NCBI RefSeq assembly: GCF_034702125.1
Contig: NC_085876.1
Location: forward strand, 7,940,364 to 8,004,363
Direction of reading: 5' to 3'
Source: Engraulis encrasicolus
Lineage: Eukaryota > Chordata > Actinopteri > Clupeiformes > Engraulidae
DNA length: 64,000 bases
Under the pieces are notes generated by a model. It did no database searches and was not told where the DNA came from. It worked only from the letters and a program-made list of their open reading frames with translations. Shown piece by piece: positions 11,801 through 41,400 of the stretch; positions within the stretch are counted from its first letter, which is position 1; each line of letters begins with the position of its first letter. The translations under genes and the position numbers were made by a program.

Positions 11801-14800
11801 CTTGACGACGTTGGCTTTTTTGCTCACTGGTGATTTTGGCGAGTGGTTTTCCAGGTCACTAGCCATTAGGCCTAGTATCTACTAGCTAGAGTTCGGTTCT
11901 CAGTCCTTTTCTTTTTCCAGACTCTTTTGTAAAAGTTCAGTTGAATGAACATGGCTTTCTACATGAAATCAATTGTGGTGGCCATAGCCAAGAATAAGCT
12001 AAATGCACAATTAATTCTATTCAGCATATAACCTGAAATACTGAATACAAATATCATGTCTTAGAAATTACATAACTGGATGTTTTTTTTCCTTCCTCTG
12101 TGTGCAGGCAGAGAACTCCAACAAGAGGCACAGGCCCATCGGTATTGGAGTACAGGGTCTGGCCGACGCCTTCATCCTCATGCGTTACCCGTTCGAGAGT
12201 GCGGAGGCACAGCTGCTCAACATCCAGATCTTCGAGACCATCTACTACGCCGCTCTGGAGGCCAGCTGTGAACTAGCCGAGCAGCTTGGCCCTTACGAGA
12301 CCTACCCAGGCTGCCCTGTCAGCAAAGGAGTAAGTGTAGACGCTAGACGTGTGGACATTTACATACTAGTTTAAAGTTACGCTCATCCCTTAAAATAATG
12401 CTTCTCGTTGCTGTGGTTCATCAATTTGCAAAGGCACATATATATAACGTGAGACCCTTCTGACTGAAATGTTCTACGTAGTAAAATATTCAAACAAATT
12501 GTTTGAAAGTGTGCATTCGGGTACAGCCCAGATTCTGGGAGAGGAGTCCACCGAGCTGTACACCATACATGTATGCAGTGTACACACTGTTTTATGGCTG
12601 TAGCATTGAGACAGTGTTCTTCAATTCTTGTAGATTCTGCAGCATGACATGTGGGACAAAACTCCAACAGACCTGTGGGACTGGAAGGTACTGAAGGAGA
12701 AGATTGCCAAGTGAGTATCTTTTTAAAACACAAGATGTGGGAAAATTGCACAAAGCCAATTGTACAACATGGATTAGAGAATTGTATTACTCATTCAGGT
12801 GTGAAGTGAGCTAGCCTTACCTTACTTTCCTACACTCTGATTTCTTTTTGCAGACATGGAGTGAGAAACAGCCTGCTCCTGGCCCCGATGCCCACGGCCT
12901 CCACAGCCCAGATCCTGGGGAACAACGAGTCCATCGAACCGTACACCAGCAACATCTACACACGCAGAGTGCTGTCCGGAGAGTTCCAGGTAATGATTGC
13001 AAATGATGACTTGGTTAGGTAATGAGTTAACGATGGACTTGGAAGAGGTTAAAATGAATGTAAACAAACCTTTGTGCATTGGTTTGGTTATACCTACATG
13101 CTGCCTTCAGAGGGGGAGAATTTGTCATTTTCTTTTCCTTCTTACACCTTTTAGGTGCTTAATTAAATGCTGTGTGTATCAGATGTGTGTGCGCTCCCAC
13201 AAAAACATAGATTGCCCTGATACCATGACTGTATTTCTTATTCATTTGTCCAGATTGTGAACCCTCACCTGCTGAAAGACCTGACTGAGCGAGGCCTGTG
13301 GAACGAGGACATGAAGAACCAGCTCATCTCCTGCAACGGCTCCATCCAGGTAGGCCCTGTTGACATCTAGTGCTGCAGGATGAATGAATCTTAAATATCT
13401 GCGCAGGCGACCCGGGTTTGATTCTGGCCCAGGTCCTATGCCGATCCTTTCCCACATCTAATGTTGCACACACTTTTTCACAGGGCATTGAAGAGATCCC
13501 AGCAGACATAAAGGAGCTGTACAAGACTGTGTGGGAGATCTCCCAGAAGACCATCATCAAGATGGCCGCCGACCGAGGGGCCTACATCGACCAGAGTCAG
13601 TCCCTCAACATCCACATCGCAGAGCCCAACTACGGCAAGCTCACCAGCATGCACTTCTACGGCTGGAAGCAGGTGTGTAGACATTAAAGCGAATGCACAG
13701 TCGTATATCTACACATGGAGGTTTCTTTCATAAAAATGGACAAACTCTGCATTTGACCTTTTTGTCAACATGAAATGCATGTTTACACAATTCAGTTTTG
13801 TTTTGTGATCAGTGTTTACACAAGTCATGTCACAGCTGTTGTGCATTTTGCAATAACATTTTTCTGCAGTAAAATCGGGCTTTGCATAGATTACAGAAAT
13901 TGGAGCATGTGAACCGGCGTATTTGTTGATAAACTTCTGTAGTTGTCTCAAAAACTGCATTACATAGATTAAATGTATTTACCTAAATTTCTGGCAAAAA
14001 GCGCTTTGACTAATAGAAAAGTAGGGCTGTCACAATATTCAAGAAGTCAATATTTTTTACAAGCATGATAACTTTTTTGACTGCAATAAGTTATATTTGC
14101 ATACTTTGTTTTCCTCATCACTCTTTCTCTACCCATGAGACTGAATACCAATAGGCCCATTTCACCCAGCGCAATGATGCTCATGTTGGTATACTTTTGA
14201 TTTTCAGTCCCATCTGTATCTATCTAGCATCCCCTGCCATGGCGCTTTCAAAATTAGAAAGGGTGTACTCTAGGGATGCAAATTATCGATTAATTCATTA
14301 ATCATTAGTTGATAGCCTTATCGATCGACTTACGATTAATTGATAAGCAGCGTTTCCCCCCGAAATCTCAATGTTTCTCGAAAAAAAAAATACTTACCGG
14401 TAATCATTTTTTTTAATAAAAAATTTAGATAAAATACCACATTTTCAATTCTTAAATCCAAAGGTAATTTAAATATTCACACTATTCACACCCCTCTTCA
14501 CACACACTCTTCACATGCCCATTTCACTGGGTCTCTTGGCAGTTGAATTATCGATTAATTGCGATTAATGTTTTTTTATCGATTAATGCATTGATCGATT
14601 AAAGTCGATTAATCGTTTGCATCCCTAGTGTATTCACATTTTTATTCCATGGTCATTATATTGTTGACCACAAAAATGACAATACTGTCGTCTATCGCAA
14701 TAATGTCTTGGCCAATTTATCTTCCAGCAATATTGATCATGACAGCCCTAATACAGTAGGAGACTGCATTAACAGTAGTGGATGCCACTCTAACTCCATG

Positions 14801-15004
14801 ACTCATTTCCCCTCTCTCTCTCTTCAGGGCTTGAAGACTGGCATGTACTACCTGAGGACGAAGCCGGCCGCCAACCCCATCCAGTTCACCCTGAACAAGG
14901 AGAGCCTGAAGACACCCAACAGGACGGAGGAAGAGAAGAAGAACATTGCCGCCATGGTCTGCTCCCTAGAAAACCGCGACGAGTGCATGATGTGTGGCTC
15001 TTAA
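5848..15004 (+). CDS. rrm1: ribonucleoside-diphosphate reductase large subunit (M1), 19 exons
   Basis: This is the catalytic subunit of class Ia ribonucleotide reductase, which makes dNDPs from NDPs in the cytosol together with the RRM2 radical subunit. Coding exons are 5848-5866, 7114-7202, 7357-7534, 7650-7750, 8025-8084, 8216-8255, 8435-8597, 9223-9364, 9676-9759, 9942-10103, 10436-10515, 10822-11023, 11588-11737, 12108-12329, 12634-12710, 12854-12989, 13254-13349, 13484-13672 and 14828-15004. The phases join to 788 aa (human 792) and all introns are GT-AG. It begins [17 protein letters not shown] with the N-terminal ATP-cone (about 1-92). Catalytic residues are present: C218, N427, C429, E431, C444 and Y737-Y738 (in GMYYLRT). 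The C-terminal redox pair C783/C786 is in CMMCGS. Introns are small and the gene looks intact. Intron 14 contains a stray copy of part of exon 16. Confidence 0.98.
8783..8841. repeat. (AC)n microsatellite in rrm1 intron 7
   Basis: About 29 AC dinucleotides, uninterrupted, on the coding strand of the gene. Confidence 0.95.
8890..9170. mobile_element. palindromic insertion in rrm1 intron 7
   Basis: Arms at 8891-8940 and 9040-9089 are almost perfect inverted copies (GGAGCTGAATGCAAAATC on the left, its complement on the right), with a loop of about 100 bp containing GACCCGAAACGTTTG. The insertion is flanked by near-identical 17-bp direct repeats, TACGTGTTGATCTGTGA ending near 8889 and TACGTGTTGATATGTGA near 9171. 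The long duplication suggests retroposition or a tandem event rather than a standard cut-and-paste insertion. The family was not identified. Confidence 0.6.
10575..10728 (-). mobile_element. SINE fragment in rrm1 intron 11
   Basis: Partial copy of the SINE family at 4620-4925. It shares the blocks GAACTCCCA-like, TGCATTTATACCTC, TGTGCATGGG and GGTACC. The tRNA-like head is missing. Confidence 0.6.
12522..12590 (+). pseudogene. fragment resembling rrm1 exon 16 inside intron 14
   Basis: The stretch reads [16 protein letters not shown] in one frame, against [17 protein letters not shown] in true exon 16 (12854-12989). The matching DNA runs from ACAGCCCAGATTCTGGGA to GTACACCA, with several substitutions and a 4-bp deletion. 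It lies about 330 bp upstream of the true exon and before exon 15. It has no splice sites of its own and ends in non-matching sequence. It is best read as a partial local duplication of exon 16. Confidence 0.7.
13401..13472 (+). mobile_element. SINE head fragment in rrm1 intron 17
   Basis: A B-box-like block (CCCGGGTTTGATTCTGGCCC) is followed by a GTCCTATGCCGATCCTTTCCC-type body. This matches the SINE family seen reversed at 18080-18272 and forward at 24575-24720. It lies just upstream of the exon 18 acceptor. Confidence 0.55.
14271..14627. mobile_element. hAT-type miniature element in rrm1 intron 18
   Basis: Terminal inverted repeats TAGGGATGCAAA and TTTGCATCCCTA flank AT-rich DNA rich in ATCGATTAAT motifs. 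The 8-bp target duplication is GTGTACTC on the left (14263-14270) and GTGTATTC on the right (14628-14635), 7 of 8 matching. There is no reading frame. Confidence 0.88.
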
Positions 15005-15426
15005 AAAAAGAAAAAAAAAAGCCTTCCGGAAAAGTCCTCCCCAGCTGTCCTCCCTGACTCTGTTTTCAACCTTTTGCGTACCCCAAAACCAGTTGGCCTT
15101 GCACTGTGGTCAGTCGTCACCAGTCATAGCAGTGACCTGACCATTTTCAGAGATTACAGCATACTGTAGACATTTGGATTATGGCGGCTCCAAGCATGTT
15201 TGGAAGCCACAGGGGTGGTGTGTGGGTGTATGTGCACGCGTGTGTCATGCGGCACGCACATTTTTTTGTTCATATTTATCGTATTGTAAAAATTTAAATC
15301 AATTTGACCCTGATTGCTGTGGTACGTGGGTGTGCTGAGCTTTCAGGTGGTACAAAGGCTGTTGTGGTTTTATATGAAAAAATATGGTTGTCTGTATGAA
15401 ATACTTCTGTGCTCATGATTCATGAA

Positions 15427-15436
15427 AATAAATAAA
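15427..15436 (+). terminator. rrm1 polyadenylation signals
   Basis: Two overlapping AATAAA hexamers (15427-15432 and 15431-15436) lie about 425 bp after the stop codon, which fits a short 3' UTR. Confidence 0.8.
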
Positions 15437-16187
15437 CCTTTACATTTACTCTTACCTCTGTATAAATGATTCACACTACTGCACATTGAAATAAATGACA
15501 AAGTACCTCAATGTTTGGAATTCATAATTTACTGTCAGTGTTCAGGACATTTTTACCACATTAGTCACATTTGTTACTTCAGAGTAATACAAACCAAAGA
15601 TTCATCCATTATATTATGCAGACAGCCTTTAAGGATTAGATTGTGGAAATGCTTGAACCCAATTACAAGAGTTACCTATCAAGGAGCGGGAAAAAGTAAG
15701 AATGTTGGAGACTGCATGAGTAGGTACTGTGCTCACCTTTGGTGTAAATGCCACTAGGGAGTAATGTTGGATTAATTAGTTCCTGTTATGATTTTATCCC
15801 TTGACACGAATTCATTTGGGTCCTACTATCATGGCCGACGGGGATTACCACACTTGTGCGCACGACGCACGCTCCAACTCCGGTCTTTTCCTCCACATCC
15901 TTGCCATTTCCTTAGCATGTCACTCCGGTGTTCACGACAACACACGGAGCTGGGCTTCCACTTGTCACTGATCATGGTATTCACGGTTTGCAGGGCTCCT
16001 TCGATGTAACGGTTACCATGAAACACTCAACGTGCACTACAGGACTGTTTAACCTTATTCAGATAGGCGAAAGAATTTGCTGATGAAGCATACCAGCGAC
16101 AGGAGGAAAAGATCTTTCTGCCCATATAACGTTTCATAGCTAGCTACTGAATAGCTGTAGGTGGCTAGCTAGTTTGACCATTGGAAG
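15437..16187. other. spacer between rrm1 and rnf121, with rnf121 5' UTR/promoter
   Basis: No coding exon is seen. The right end must hold the rnf121 promoter. The start codon of rnf121 lies inside AAGATGGCGG, which resembles a YY1 site. No TATA box is apparent. Confidence 0.5.
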
Positions 16188-33037
<16,850 letters not shown>

Positions 33038-33298
33038 ATGGAATAAATGAACGAATGAATGAATGGAACACAACTGTAAAAAAACAAAAACAAAAAAACA
33101 TGGCCGTTAAAAAGATGGCAAAGGTGGACAATTACTTCTCCGTTATCACATGGACCTCCTTTTTTGGACAACAAAATCCTGAAATCCAGTGTGCTTGTGT
33201 TTCTTTTTTGTTTTATTTTGTCTTTCTTTGTGATTTCTTTTTCTTTTTTTGTCTATAAATGTGTTTTGAGTGTACGTGCACATTAAGTGCTTACTGGT

Positions 33299-33345
33299 AT
33301 TAAAAAAATAATCTCAATTGTACACTGTTTAACACCTCTCTCTGT
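33299..33345 (+). terminator. probable rnf121 polyadenylation region
   Basis: ATTAAA at 33299-33304, about 260 bp after the stop codon, is followed about 40 bp later by a long TG tract that could serve as the GU-rich downstream element. An AATAAA only 5 bp after the stop (33042-33047) is less likely. Confidence 0.5.
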
Positions 33346-33391
33346 TTGTGTGTGTGTCCGTGTGCACGTGTGTGTGTGTGTGTGTGTGTGC

Positions 33392-33422
<31 letters not shown>

Positions 33423-33434
33423 CGTGTGCGTGTG

Positions 33435-33501
<67 letters not shown>
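33345..33501. repeat. (TG)n microsatellite after rnf121
   Basis: About 157 bp of TG repeats with GCGTG interruptions, on the strand of rnf121. It makes a spurious 214-aa frame starting at 33287. Confidence 0.95.
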
Positions 33502-33504
<3 letters not shown>

Positions 33505-34069
33505 TATGCCAAAGTGTGCCAGTTGTGCCTTAACCAGGCTCTATATTGGTCTTAGTTCAGCAAGATTATGTCACAAAAACATGCAACCCAGCCCCCAGCA
33601 CACACACACACACACACCGCCACAGCTTGTAAAACTCAAAGCCCTCCACCTCCACCCTTTCAGCATTACAGACAGCTGCAGAGTGCAATTGCCTCAGGCG
33701 CAGTTGAAAGCTGCCTCTCAATGCACAATGGGCATTTGGACATTGATATTACCAGCTGCCAGCGTTTTTATCTTTTACCACCGAGCTTATCAGTCACTGC
33801 TTACCCCCATGCGAGAAAGAATGGGCTTAGTAGTGAAAATAAAACTTGCCACATGGCTGAAGGGCCCTAGGAACCGGTTCCTGAGATGGACAATTACTCT
33901 GGCTGCCCATTGGCACCATGGCCCTGTGTAATTTACTAACACATTTGCCAACATAAAAACCAAAAACAAAAAGCACATCTGAATGAGTAGATTAGAAAAA
34001 GCTGAATACACAATTGTAATACTGAAGCACAACTTAGCACTACCTAGTGTTCTAGAAGTGACCTTTGCG

Positions 34070-34150
34070 GAGCAGCTGTGGCCTATTGGTTAGGGTGGGA
34101 GTTTGTTTTGGGTTTGAGGGCTGACAGGGTCAAGTCCACCTGCATAATGT
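34070..34150 (+). mobile_element. SINE head fragment
   Basis: The tRNA-like A box GTGGCCTATTGGTTAGGG and a B-box-like GACAGGGTCAAGTCC are visible in the rnf121-fundc2 spacer. The body is short or lost. Confidence 0.5.
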
Positions 34151-34895
34151 TTCTCAAAGTGAGCTTTACAGCCCCCCCATGGGGCTTCAGGCAAAACTGG
34201 GAAGGGTAAAACTGTGGGGTGGGTGCGCCAGTGTTAATTTCGTCAACCATGACTATGACTAAAATATTTCGTCAAAGCCCTTTTTTGATTTTCGTCATTT
34301 AGACTAAGACTAAGACTAAATTGGGAAGGCAATGACTAAAATATGACTAAGACTAAAATTGATTTTCGTCATTGTGACTAAGACTGAGACTAAATTTTAA
34401 AAAGCTGACTAAATTATCACTGGTGTTAAATAAAATAGAGAAAAAGAAAACCAGTGTATAAAGAAGTTTCATTCTGCACAGTGTGATATATGTTAAAAAG
34501 TGAAGCAGTGTGCGGAGAAGGTTTATTCTGTACAGTCAATGATATACGTATGTTACAAAGAGAAGCAGTGTGTGGAGAAGTTCTATTATGCACAGTGTTG
34601 ACTAAAATGACTAATGACAAAAATTGACTAAGACTAAAATTGATTTTCGTCATTTAGACAAAGACTAAGACTAAATTGGGAAGGCAATGACTAAAATATG
34701 ACTAAGACTAAAAATGATTTTCGTCATTGTGACTAAGACTACGACTAAATCAAAAAAAGCTGACAAAATTAACACTGGGGTGCGCAGTTGCTTTTGAGAG
34801 GCTGTAGCCTATTTAATTTTCTAATACTAAGGGGGGCATCTGCAGGCTTTTGATGAGGCCATGGGGGCGTTTATACAAAAAACGATTGAGAACTA
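34148..34895. mobile_element. older hAT-like element interrupted by a younger one
   Basis: ATGTTTCTCAAAGTGAGC at the left and GATTGAGAACTACTG at the right resemble the inverted ends of the element at 51761-52136. A complete 549-bp hAT-type element (34229-34777) is inserted inside. Target duplication for the outer element is not clear. Confidence 0.5.
34229..34777. mobile_element. hAT-type element rich in GACTAAGACTAAA words
   Basis: Inverted ends CAGTGTTAATTTCGTCA and ACAAAATTAACACTG. Perfect 8-bp target duplication GGGTGCGC (34221-34228 and 34778-34785). The interior consists of repeated ACTAAGACTAAA and TTTTCGTCATT words. No frame. Confidence 0.92.
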
Positions 34896-35443
34896 CTGCA
34901 CTAGCAAGAGGAATGTGGGTTGGGTAGTAGTAGGTAACCATGGCTGACGTGCCCTTGAGCAAGGCATGCAACCCCAGACAGTACTCCAGATTTTGTGTAT
35001 TCATTTAGTAAGGACGGTCACGAGTGCACATCCTAACCAATGCGGCTGTCCTGCTGCGACATGTTATTCTCACACAACACACAAGTTGACCAGCACTATA
35101 TGCATGGCCCACCTGCAACTTCATAGAAATGAATAAACATCAGTTTGTATAAAGTAGAGGTGGAAGTACTCTGCCTTACAGATGTAATTACACTACTGGT
35201 GTGATATTACATAGTTTCACCTTTGTAATATCATACTACTAGTATTGTAATTACATCTGTATCAGTGCTTCTACTACTTGTACTTAATACTCTGATTAAA
35301 AAATAATAATGAATAGGTCTATGCACACAGGACAGAGGGGAAACTGACAGCCATACATTCTCAAGGCTCTCCTACAGATGGCAGTAATGTCCATGCAAAT
35401 GCGTGCTGTTTGCCAACGAAGAAGAAGCAGCTGACAAGCAGCC

Positions 35444-38400
35444 ATGGCGGACATGAAGAAAGGTGAGTGCGTAGATTTCTATTCTCATACACTTTGTTTA
35501 CTGTCCAAAACGTGAAGGATAACTTTTGGAAGTGGCGCGTCTGTGTTCTCATTAACTTCGCGGTCCATTTGTTGTGCATAGTCGTATTATCAGCTCTGCG
35601 ACAAAACTTTGCCAGATCATGCTCTGTATGGATCCATATCATAGCTGGTGGTTTTGAAAGCAATTATAGACGTGTTTGAGCTCAGATCAGCGCCAAATAT
35701 TATTTATGGTTATTATTGTTACCATAATAATGAGGGGTGGTATGGTATCGATGTCTTTACACGTGCAGAAACATGCTAAACAGCACGGGCCTTCCCACTC
35801 CGGACTTCTTGGCAGGCGCATAGAGGGATAGTATTCCATTGAGTCACCAAGTCCTGCATGACAACCCAGTAAACACTGGGGATAAACATTGTCATTCCAT
35901 ATCAGGAACCCCTCATTTGCCTATGGGGGTCACATCTGGTCCTGGAGGTCATTATGTAAGGAGAGTCTAGGTGGGGTTGGCATCTGCTTTTTGGGCGAAG
36001 GTGTTGGCCCATGCCCAGCACTGTTTGGAGTAATTACATGGTGTCTGGCTGGAGCTGTCTGTCTAAATTTAGTATATCCTGTGTTGAACCAAATATCATA
36101 TTCCAGACAGAGAGGAACCAAATATCATGTTCCAGACAAATGGTCTATTCTGTCTACTACTACGGTAGTTCTACTTCTAATATTTGGAACTGTAGGTGTA
36201 AAGTGAAAGTGGAAGCTGACCCAAGGATGGACGTTGGTCCTTGACTGTTTGTTATTATGCAATAAACTCATGCTGCTTCCCACATGTGACAGTTGTTGTG
36301 ATAGGCCTACTTTTAACCTTTGGTATGCTGATTTACCAGTTTCCAAGACGGTACACTACAAAACTAGGGGAAATCATTGGCTGTACACTCTTTCAAACTG
36401 AAAGAAAAATGCTGCTGATTTCCCACGAGGGGGTAATGGTGATTTACCTCTGGGGTTAGCCCAAGTTGTCAGTTGGCTTTTGCTTTTACTGTTCAGATAC
36501 AGGTTTGCAAATGAGCGAAATGTGAAATTTGTTTCATGATCCAGATAAACCCATATGCAAACTGTAAGCTCAAGAACTCCTTGCTCCCACATGCATGCAC
36601 TATAAACGTTGTCTGAGAAAGTTGTCCTTGTCTTTACAAACCCAACATTAAAATCCTCAGCTGGCTTGCTGAGGTGAACTGTGAATAGAGTAGACCTGTC
36701 AGAATTGTTTTTCTAACGGCAAAGTGTTCAAGATTTGCATTACATTTTTAACATTTTAATAATTTCTTTGCTCATGAATGAAATCTATGAGTATATCAGG
36801 GGTGGAACTTAAAAATGTTCCCTTCCAGTCACGGTGGCAGGTAGATTCTAAAATCTAATACTACCAGTCACTCACAATTTTTACTAGTCACCATTTTTAC
36901 CAGTTCATATTCAACTGTTCCGAACCATTCTGATCAATACTTTTGTTTCAGAGGTCATAAATTCAGTTATTGTGATGCCAATAACTCTTTTCATTACCAA
37001 TTTGCTTAAACCTTTGATGCTGGATACTGTGTATAATTCTGTATTAACCCGGACGCCTGTAGAAAATTTTCACCCGTCAAGGTGACTGGTGGGTTGACAT
37101 ATTTCACCTGCCAAAGGCCAAATTTACCTGCCATTGGCAGGTGGACGGGTGCTTATTTCCATCCCTGGACTATATGACTATACAACATTTGTAACGTTGT
37201 TTTTAACAGTGTCTGTCTTTTTATGTCCACAATACAGAGGTTGATGAGACCCTTGAAGAGCTGACAGACTTTGTCAAAAAGCAGCGATGGTGGAACAAGG
37301 TGGTGGGTAAAAACTCCAAACCTGTGGCCGAGAAGTATTCCGTTATGACACAAATTGCCATCGGAGGAGTAACCGGCTGGTAAGTTTTTTTTTTTTAAAT
37401 ATGTATTTATTTGAATATATTTATTTATTGTTGATTCTGATGAAGGTCTGACTGACTGTATGTTTGTTTTCAAAATAACGAGTTTGGTTTGACCATAATT
37501 GTTGCAGTGTTGCACTTTTCCATGCTCTGAATGTTTTTTTTATTTCCAAAAGGAGGACTTATGTAACTGAACTTTTGTGAATTATGCAACAGTGAACCGC
37601 AGTCTGCCTGGTAGCCTCCAATAGAGAATGGAAACTATGAAAGGGGTGTATGGAAACCTATGTATGAATGAATGGAAACCCCTTTCCCTTTATTTGTTTT
37701 CTATAGGTGTGCTGGCTTTGTGTTCCAGAAGGTTGGGAAGCTGGCAGCCTCGGCAGTGGGGGGAGGGTTCCTCTTGCTGCAGGTAAGATGATGGATACCT
37801 TTCACCACATATGTTGGATATTTGTTCAATAATTAGCGACAGGCCTTGGCTTTGGCTCGAACGGCTAGGGCACTAACCATTATGCTGGAGACCGAAACGT
37901 TTTCCTGTATATACAAATAATTAGCTACACATGCTGCACCACACCCTAATGAAGACCATAGGACCGATACACATAGATTGCGGTAGGCCACTAAGTGCCT
38001 GGAGCTGGGATTTTCCCCTCCCTTCTGTTTAATTAGCTGCACATGTTATATGTTTTTTGAAAGAGTGGTTCCCCGTGATGTCAGAAAAGAAAAAAATTAA
38101 AGAAAACGTGTAGCAGCCACACCACTGGGCCACACCCTCCATCCTCTGCACCTTTGCATGAGTATCCACATTCCTGTGCAGACTGCACAATCAATGACGC
38201 TAGCACTGAATGTTCTGAAGCTGCAATACCTCAAACAGCCACCTGGCTACAGAAGTCAACAGTTATTGTGCCTATCCATCTTATTATCCAAATGGCACCA
38301 TTACTAGTTGGGTATCAACTTCTAGTGCTAAATCATTCAGAAGGTTCATGGGCAGCCAATCCAGTATGTCGGATTCATGTTAACCTGGGATGACGGCACA

Positions 38401-41400
38401 AAACATCTGTTAACATCAGCTTGTAGAAACACAGAGTGCGTCTTAAATTCAATCTAAAATAGAACATTGCACTACAGTTTGGAAAAAAACGAGCATTCCT
38501 GAGGAAGAATCCCATGCATGCTCTTGTTTTGTTATGTTGTTGTGGGAATGTATTACCCAGGTGGAGTGATCTACACTAGTCTACAGTATAGGGCCATCCC
38601 CAGTTAAAGTGACTCCCATTTTAATCGGAGACACCGGAACTAGCAGACCACAAATGCTGTGAGGGCACTAAAAGCATGGAAATAGGCCGGGTTAGTGGAC
38701 ACGGTAATGCGGTGGAAAGAAGACTCAATAAAGTACTATTTTGAACGCTGCTGCTGTTGTCACAGTTCCAAAGCCAGCTGTAGTGATCTGAACCTTTTGA
38801 AGTGTCAAATTCCGCGTGGTGACATGAACATGAACTTGACCTTTGCATACTGTACATGCATGGCAGCAAAAAGAGAAACGACACGAGCTGACTTTACAAA
38901 CTAGTTCATATATGGCAACAGGAAAAGTGATGTTGGTAACACTTAATTTTAGGGATACATCTATTAGCACTAATACATACAATATTAATGCCTGTATAAG
39001 TAACTTGTAAGGCATGTACTAAGCAAAATCAGACAGTTGTTCGACATGTATTCGCAAATGTCTTGTTCATGCACAATAAGGGATTTATTACCAATATAAC
39101 CTTAGTAAGGACCTAGTAGACCTAGATTTCTATTTATGAGTAAGCAGTAAGGGCCAGAATACAATGTGTGTAAGCTCCTGGTACACTGTGTGAACAAACC
39201 CTGAACAGTGTGAAAACAGATGCGGAATAAAGGTCCCTATTCTAAAGTGATGCATTGCTCAGCAAGCACAGATGGCTTAGGGCCCCCGCACTACCTAGGG
39301 CCCCCGCACTACCTAGGGCCCCAACTCTACCCAGCCCCCCCACCCGGGAAGCAAAGTGTAAGAACTTTTCTGAATCTGCATTAGCCTAATTAGATAGCCT
39401 ATGTATATGTCACTCATTCTGTTCTGTGTACTAATGTGTAATAGGAAGCATTATATAGCAAGGATGGGACGTAAACTTCTCAATGACGGTGGGGTGGTGA
39501 GATGTCATTTTTTCATACACCAATTAGTTTTAATTGTAAAAACCCTACAATAAATGCAGAATATAACGATGAGTAATAGTTTGGAAGCAAAACTAAGCTA
39601 TTCCTTAGTGATAAATAAGTTAATGTTTGAGAAACGTAGCTCCAAGAAGTGCAGTGCATGATGGGTACGCCTTTAGTCAGAAATGCAATGCATGGCCATG
39701 CATGGCTGTTGTTACGTACATGGCAAATTGTTTGGATAGCAACTAAATTGTACAAGTGAGGGTAGGAGCTTAGGACGTTGGTAGGCTCAGAGCTGGGTAG
39801 GTTATCTGTTGGCCTAGATTGCGTACCCATCATGCACTGCACTTCTTGAAGCTAATGTTCTCAAACATTAACTTAATTGTCACAAAAGAATAGTTTAGTT
39901 TCGCTTCAAAACTATTATTCCAATGTTCTGCATTTATTTTGGGGGGGTTTTACAATTAAAACTCAGTGGTACATTAAAAAAATTGCATCTCACCATCCCA
40001 CCGCCATTGACAAGTGGACGTTCAATCCTTGCTATATAAAGGCTCCTGTTACCATCCATGTATTCATATGAACAACAGAAAAGTAGATGTCTCAGCTTCT
40101 TGAGTAGGAATTATTTAATATACCCTTACACTTTGCTGATCGGGGGGCTAGGTAGTGCGGGCCTGGGTGGTGTGGGAGCCCTAGGTAACGAGGGGGACTT
40201 TGGTAGTGTGGGGGCCCTAAGCCATCTGGGCTGAGCAATACATCACTTTAGAATAGGGACCCTTATTCCGCATCTGTTTTCACACTGTTCAGGGTTTGTT
40301 CACACAGTGTGTCGGGAGCTTATACACATTGTATTCTGCCACTTACTACATACTAAAAAATAGAAATATAGGCTTACTGGTCCTTACTAAGGTTATATTA
40401 GTAATAAATCCCTAATTGAGCATGAACAAGACATTTGTGAATACATGCTTAACAACTGTCTTAATTTGCTTAGTACATGCCTTACAAGTTACTTACACAA
40501 GCATTAATATTGTATGTATTAGTGCTAATAGATGTATCCCTAAAATAAAGTGTTACCGTGATGTTTCATAAATTATAAGACTCAATTATAACCACAGGCT
40601 CTGATGCCAGCCATGACACCAAGAAAATTTAACCAAGATAAGACATAAATGGAATAAATGTGTTTTTTTGACATTCATTACTTGTCAATACAAGGTTCAA
40701 GCATGGCAAAAACAGAGGTGACATCACAGAAAGGCCATGACGATTCCAGCACAATCATGTAATTTAAATGACCATTTATACTGTTCCTCTGTGGATCCCT
40801 ATCACACACGCTTGAGTTGGTTGCTTCCAGGGGTACCATAGCAATATTGATATTGGAGAACAGAGATGCTTTATTCATACATCACTTTACATTACATTGC
40901 ATTTGGCAGACGCTTTTTAACCAACGCGACTAAGGGTGGGTTGCACCAACATGGCTTAATTTAAACCTAGTTTATGCCTAAACTGAGTTTAGTTAATCCA
41001 TGTTTAAACAGGGTTTAAATTAATCTGAGATGTGTTGCACATCTTAAATTTAAACCTGGATTACCTAAACTGGTTTAATCGAGGATTAAACTAGATTTAA
41101 ATATGTTCATCAGCCACCATTGATGGGTAGGTCAAAATGTGTGCCTAAAAAGACAAAACGTACATTTATTATTGACTATTTAACAAACAAACGATCACAC
41201 ATTGAGTTGTATGGGGCGGGGATAGTCGTTCACGTTCAGTGGTCTGGAATTCGGCCTGTTTGACATTTTGTAAACATTGCATGCGTAGCGGCCGTTACAT
41301 TGTATCAAAGTTAAGATGCCGGTAGATCGCAATGGAAACAGAAGAGAGGCGGCATAGTGGGACTGTACAAAGAAAACATTGACCCGCTGACGGCGAAGGT

